Assembly: GCF_004348895.1 (NCBI RefSeq)
Contig: NZ_RRZK01000030.1
Location: 186,001 to 250,000 of the forward strand
Direction: 5' to 3'
Source: Pseudomonas vancouverensis
GTDB taxonomy: Bacteria > Pseudomonadota > Gammaproteobacteria > Pseudomonadales > Pseudomonadaceae
DNA length: 64,000 bases
The first letter of the stretch is position 1, and each line of letters begins with the position of its first letter. This document shows, piece by piece, positions 63,340 through 64,000 of the stretch. The notes beneath the pieces were generated by a model, which did no database searches, was not told the DNA's origin, and saw only the letters and a list, made by a program, of their open reading frames with translations. A program made the position numbers and the translations under genes.

Positions 63340-63360
63340 TCCGTAACCGCAGCAAAATTG

Positions 63361-63391
63361 AAAAGGCCTCGCATTGCGAGGCCTTTTTTTC
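63361..63391 (+). terminator. Terminator of clpB
   Basis: AAAGGCCTCGC and GCGAGGCCTTT with an ATT loop, followed by a T run. The rest of the 300-bp gap to the tRNAs holds the tRNA promoter only. Confidence 0.93.
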
Positions 63392-63523
63392 GTTAGGCTG
63401 TTGAACTCAAAGGAAAAGGCTTGTAAAGTGCGCCCCGCAGTCAGTCACCCGCCAGGGTTTTTGCTCCCCAAGCAGGAATCCAAAATAAGTTGCAAATCAT
63501 TAACTTGAAAGCAATTTAGGGGG

Positions 63524-63551
63524 TTGACAGAGGTGCTGAAGATTGTAGAAT
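63524..63551 (+). promoter_or_regulatory. Sigma70 promoter of the tRNA operon
   Basis: TTGACA (63524-63529) and TAGAAT (63546-63551) are spaced by 16 bp. The discriminator GCGCGCC is GC-rich, as in stable RNA promoters under ppGpp control. Confidence 0.88.
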
Positions 63552-63639
63552 AGCGCGCCTCAGACACACGAACGCAGCGATGCGAACGGGTCGAAGAGAA
63601 CGCAGTAAAGCTTCACCGTTGTAAATTGAAATGTGTAGT

Positions 63640-63715
63640 TCCGTGATAGCTCAGTCGGTAGAGCAAATGACTGTTAATCATTGGGTCCCAGGTTCGAGTC
63701 CTGGTCACGGAGCCA
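63640..63715 (+). tRNA. tRNA-Asn (GTT)
   Basis: The acceptor stem TCCGTGA/TCACGGA closes it, the T-arm reads GGTTCGAGTCC, and the CCA end is encoded. The anticodon GTT is at 63673-63675. Confidence 0.97.
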
Positions 63716-63724
63716 ATTTCAAAC

Positions 63725-63801
63725 CGGGGTATAGCGCAGTCCGGTAGCGCGCCTGCTTTGGGAGCAGGATGTCAGGAGTTCGAATCCCCTTACCCCGACC
63801 A
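63725..63801 (+). tRNA. tRNA-Pro (TGG)
   Basis: Acceptor stem CGGGGTA/TACCCCG with encoded CCA; the anticodon loop CTTTGGGA carries TGG at 63759-63761. The T-arm reads AGTTCGAATCC. Confidence 0.97.
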
Positions 63802-63806
63802 TATTT

Positions 63807-63882
63807 GGGTCGTTAGCTCAGTTGGTAGAGCAGTTGGCTTTTAACCAATTGGTCGTAGGTTCGAATCCCACACGACCCACCA
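63807..63882 (+). tRNA. tRNA-Lys (TTT)
   Basis: Acceptor stem GGGTCGT/ACGACCC with encoded CCA; the anticodon TTT is at 63840-63842. T-arm GGTTCGAATCC. The third gene of the operon. Confidence 0.97.
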
Positions 63883-63947
63883 TTTTTGAAACCAGTTAAC
63901 GCTGGGATCGAATCTTAAGATCAGAGGCCAAAAGCGCTGATCGAAGA

Positions 63948-63974
63948 AGGCGCCTTCAAGGGTGCCTTTTTTTT
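63948..63974 (+). terminator. Terminator of the tRNA operon
   Basis: AAGGCGCC and GGTGCCTT form a stem with loop TTCAAG, followed by eight T residues. Confidence 0.85.
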
Positions 63975-63976
63975 AC

Positions 63977-64000
63977 CGGGGTATAGCGCAGTCCGGTAGC
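63977..64000 (+). tRNA. tRNA-Pro (second copy), cut by window edge
   Basis: The last 24 bases, CGGGGTATAGCGCAGTCCGG and TAGC, are identical to the start of the complete tRNA-Pro at 63725. It begins only 2 bp after the T run of the preceding terminator. The rest lies outside the window. Confidence 0.85.

Overview
The window is a chromosomal segment of a Pseudomonas, most likely of the P. fluorescens group. I infer this from the moderately high GC, the Pseudomonas housekeeping gene order (radA-mapZ, glyA-morA, ispB/rplU-rpmA-obgE-proB, rpsT/murJ-ribF-ileS-lspA-fkpB-ispH, minor pilins-thiO-pilR, bamD/rluD-pgeF-clpB, tRNA cluster), and repeated REP elements with the GTGGGAGC...GCTCGCGA signature. 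Product names come from reading the translations. Comparisons with P. aeruginosa and P. putida are from memory and were not computed.

Layout. 1-6.5 kb: a truncated NCS2 purine permease, a small secreted protein, a DJ-1-like protein without its usual cysteine, an MFS exporter, and a cyanide-insensitive oxidase operon (cioA-cioB-DUF2474) behind a perfect Anr/FNR box. 6.5-12.5 kb: rlmG, an orphan LuxR regulator (ppoR-like) divergent from a ferredoxin-NADP reductase, mscL, an AT-rich gene-free tract, radA and the PilZ adaptor mapZ. 12.7-16.1 kb: cstA/btsT-ybdD-yjiA. 16.1-19.4 kb: an AT-rich patch around glyA with two paralogous genes of unknown function, a decayed reading frame and a large structured inverted repeat. 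19.6-37 kb: morA (c-di-GMP), ettA, gdhA, a short-tipped Gre-like protein, DUF4105 and DUF3015 envelope proteins, a Lon-like protease, a large lipoprotein, yqhA and fklB. 37-51 kb: a Fur-boxed small gene, yjdM, ispB, the ribosomal protein and Obg genes, proB, creA, rpsT, murJ, ribF, ileS, lspA, fkpB, ispH.

51-57.7 kb is the most unusual region. A type IV minor pilin operon (fimU-pilV-pilW-pilX-x-pilE) has no pilY1 in its usual place. Instead it carries a 135-residue secreted protein with EF-hand and thrombospondin type 3-like calcium motifs. Next to it lies a PilR whose receiver has lost the phosphoacceptor Asp (now Asn) and the conserved Lys (now Gln). Where pilS should be there is only a frameshifted relic of about 220 bp, in which the remains of the kinase phosphoacceptor region and the extreme C-terminus can still be read. 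Kinase decay and loss of the phosphorylation site together suggest that PilR has been uncoupled from phospho-signalling.

57.8-64 kb: bamD, rluD-pgeF-clpB with a sigma32-type promoter, then a tRNA-Asn/Pro/Lys operon with a strong stringent-type promoter, and the start of a second tRNA-Pro directly after a terminator at the window edge.
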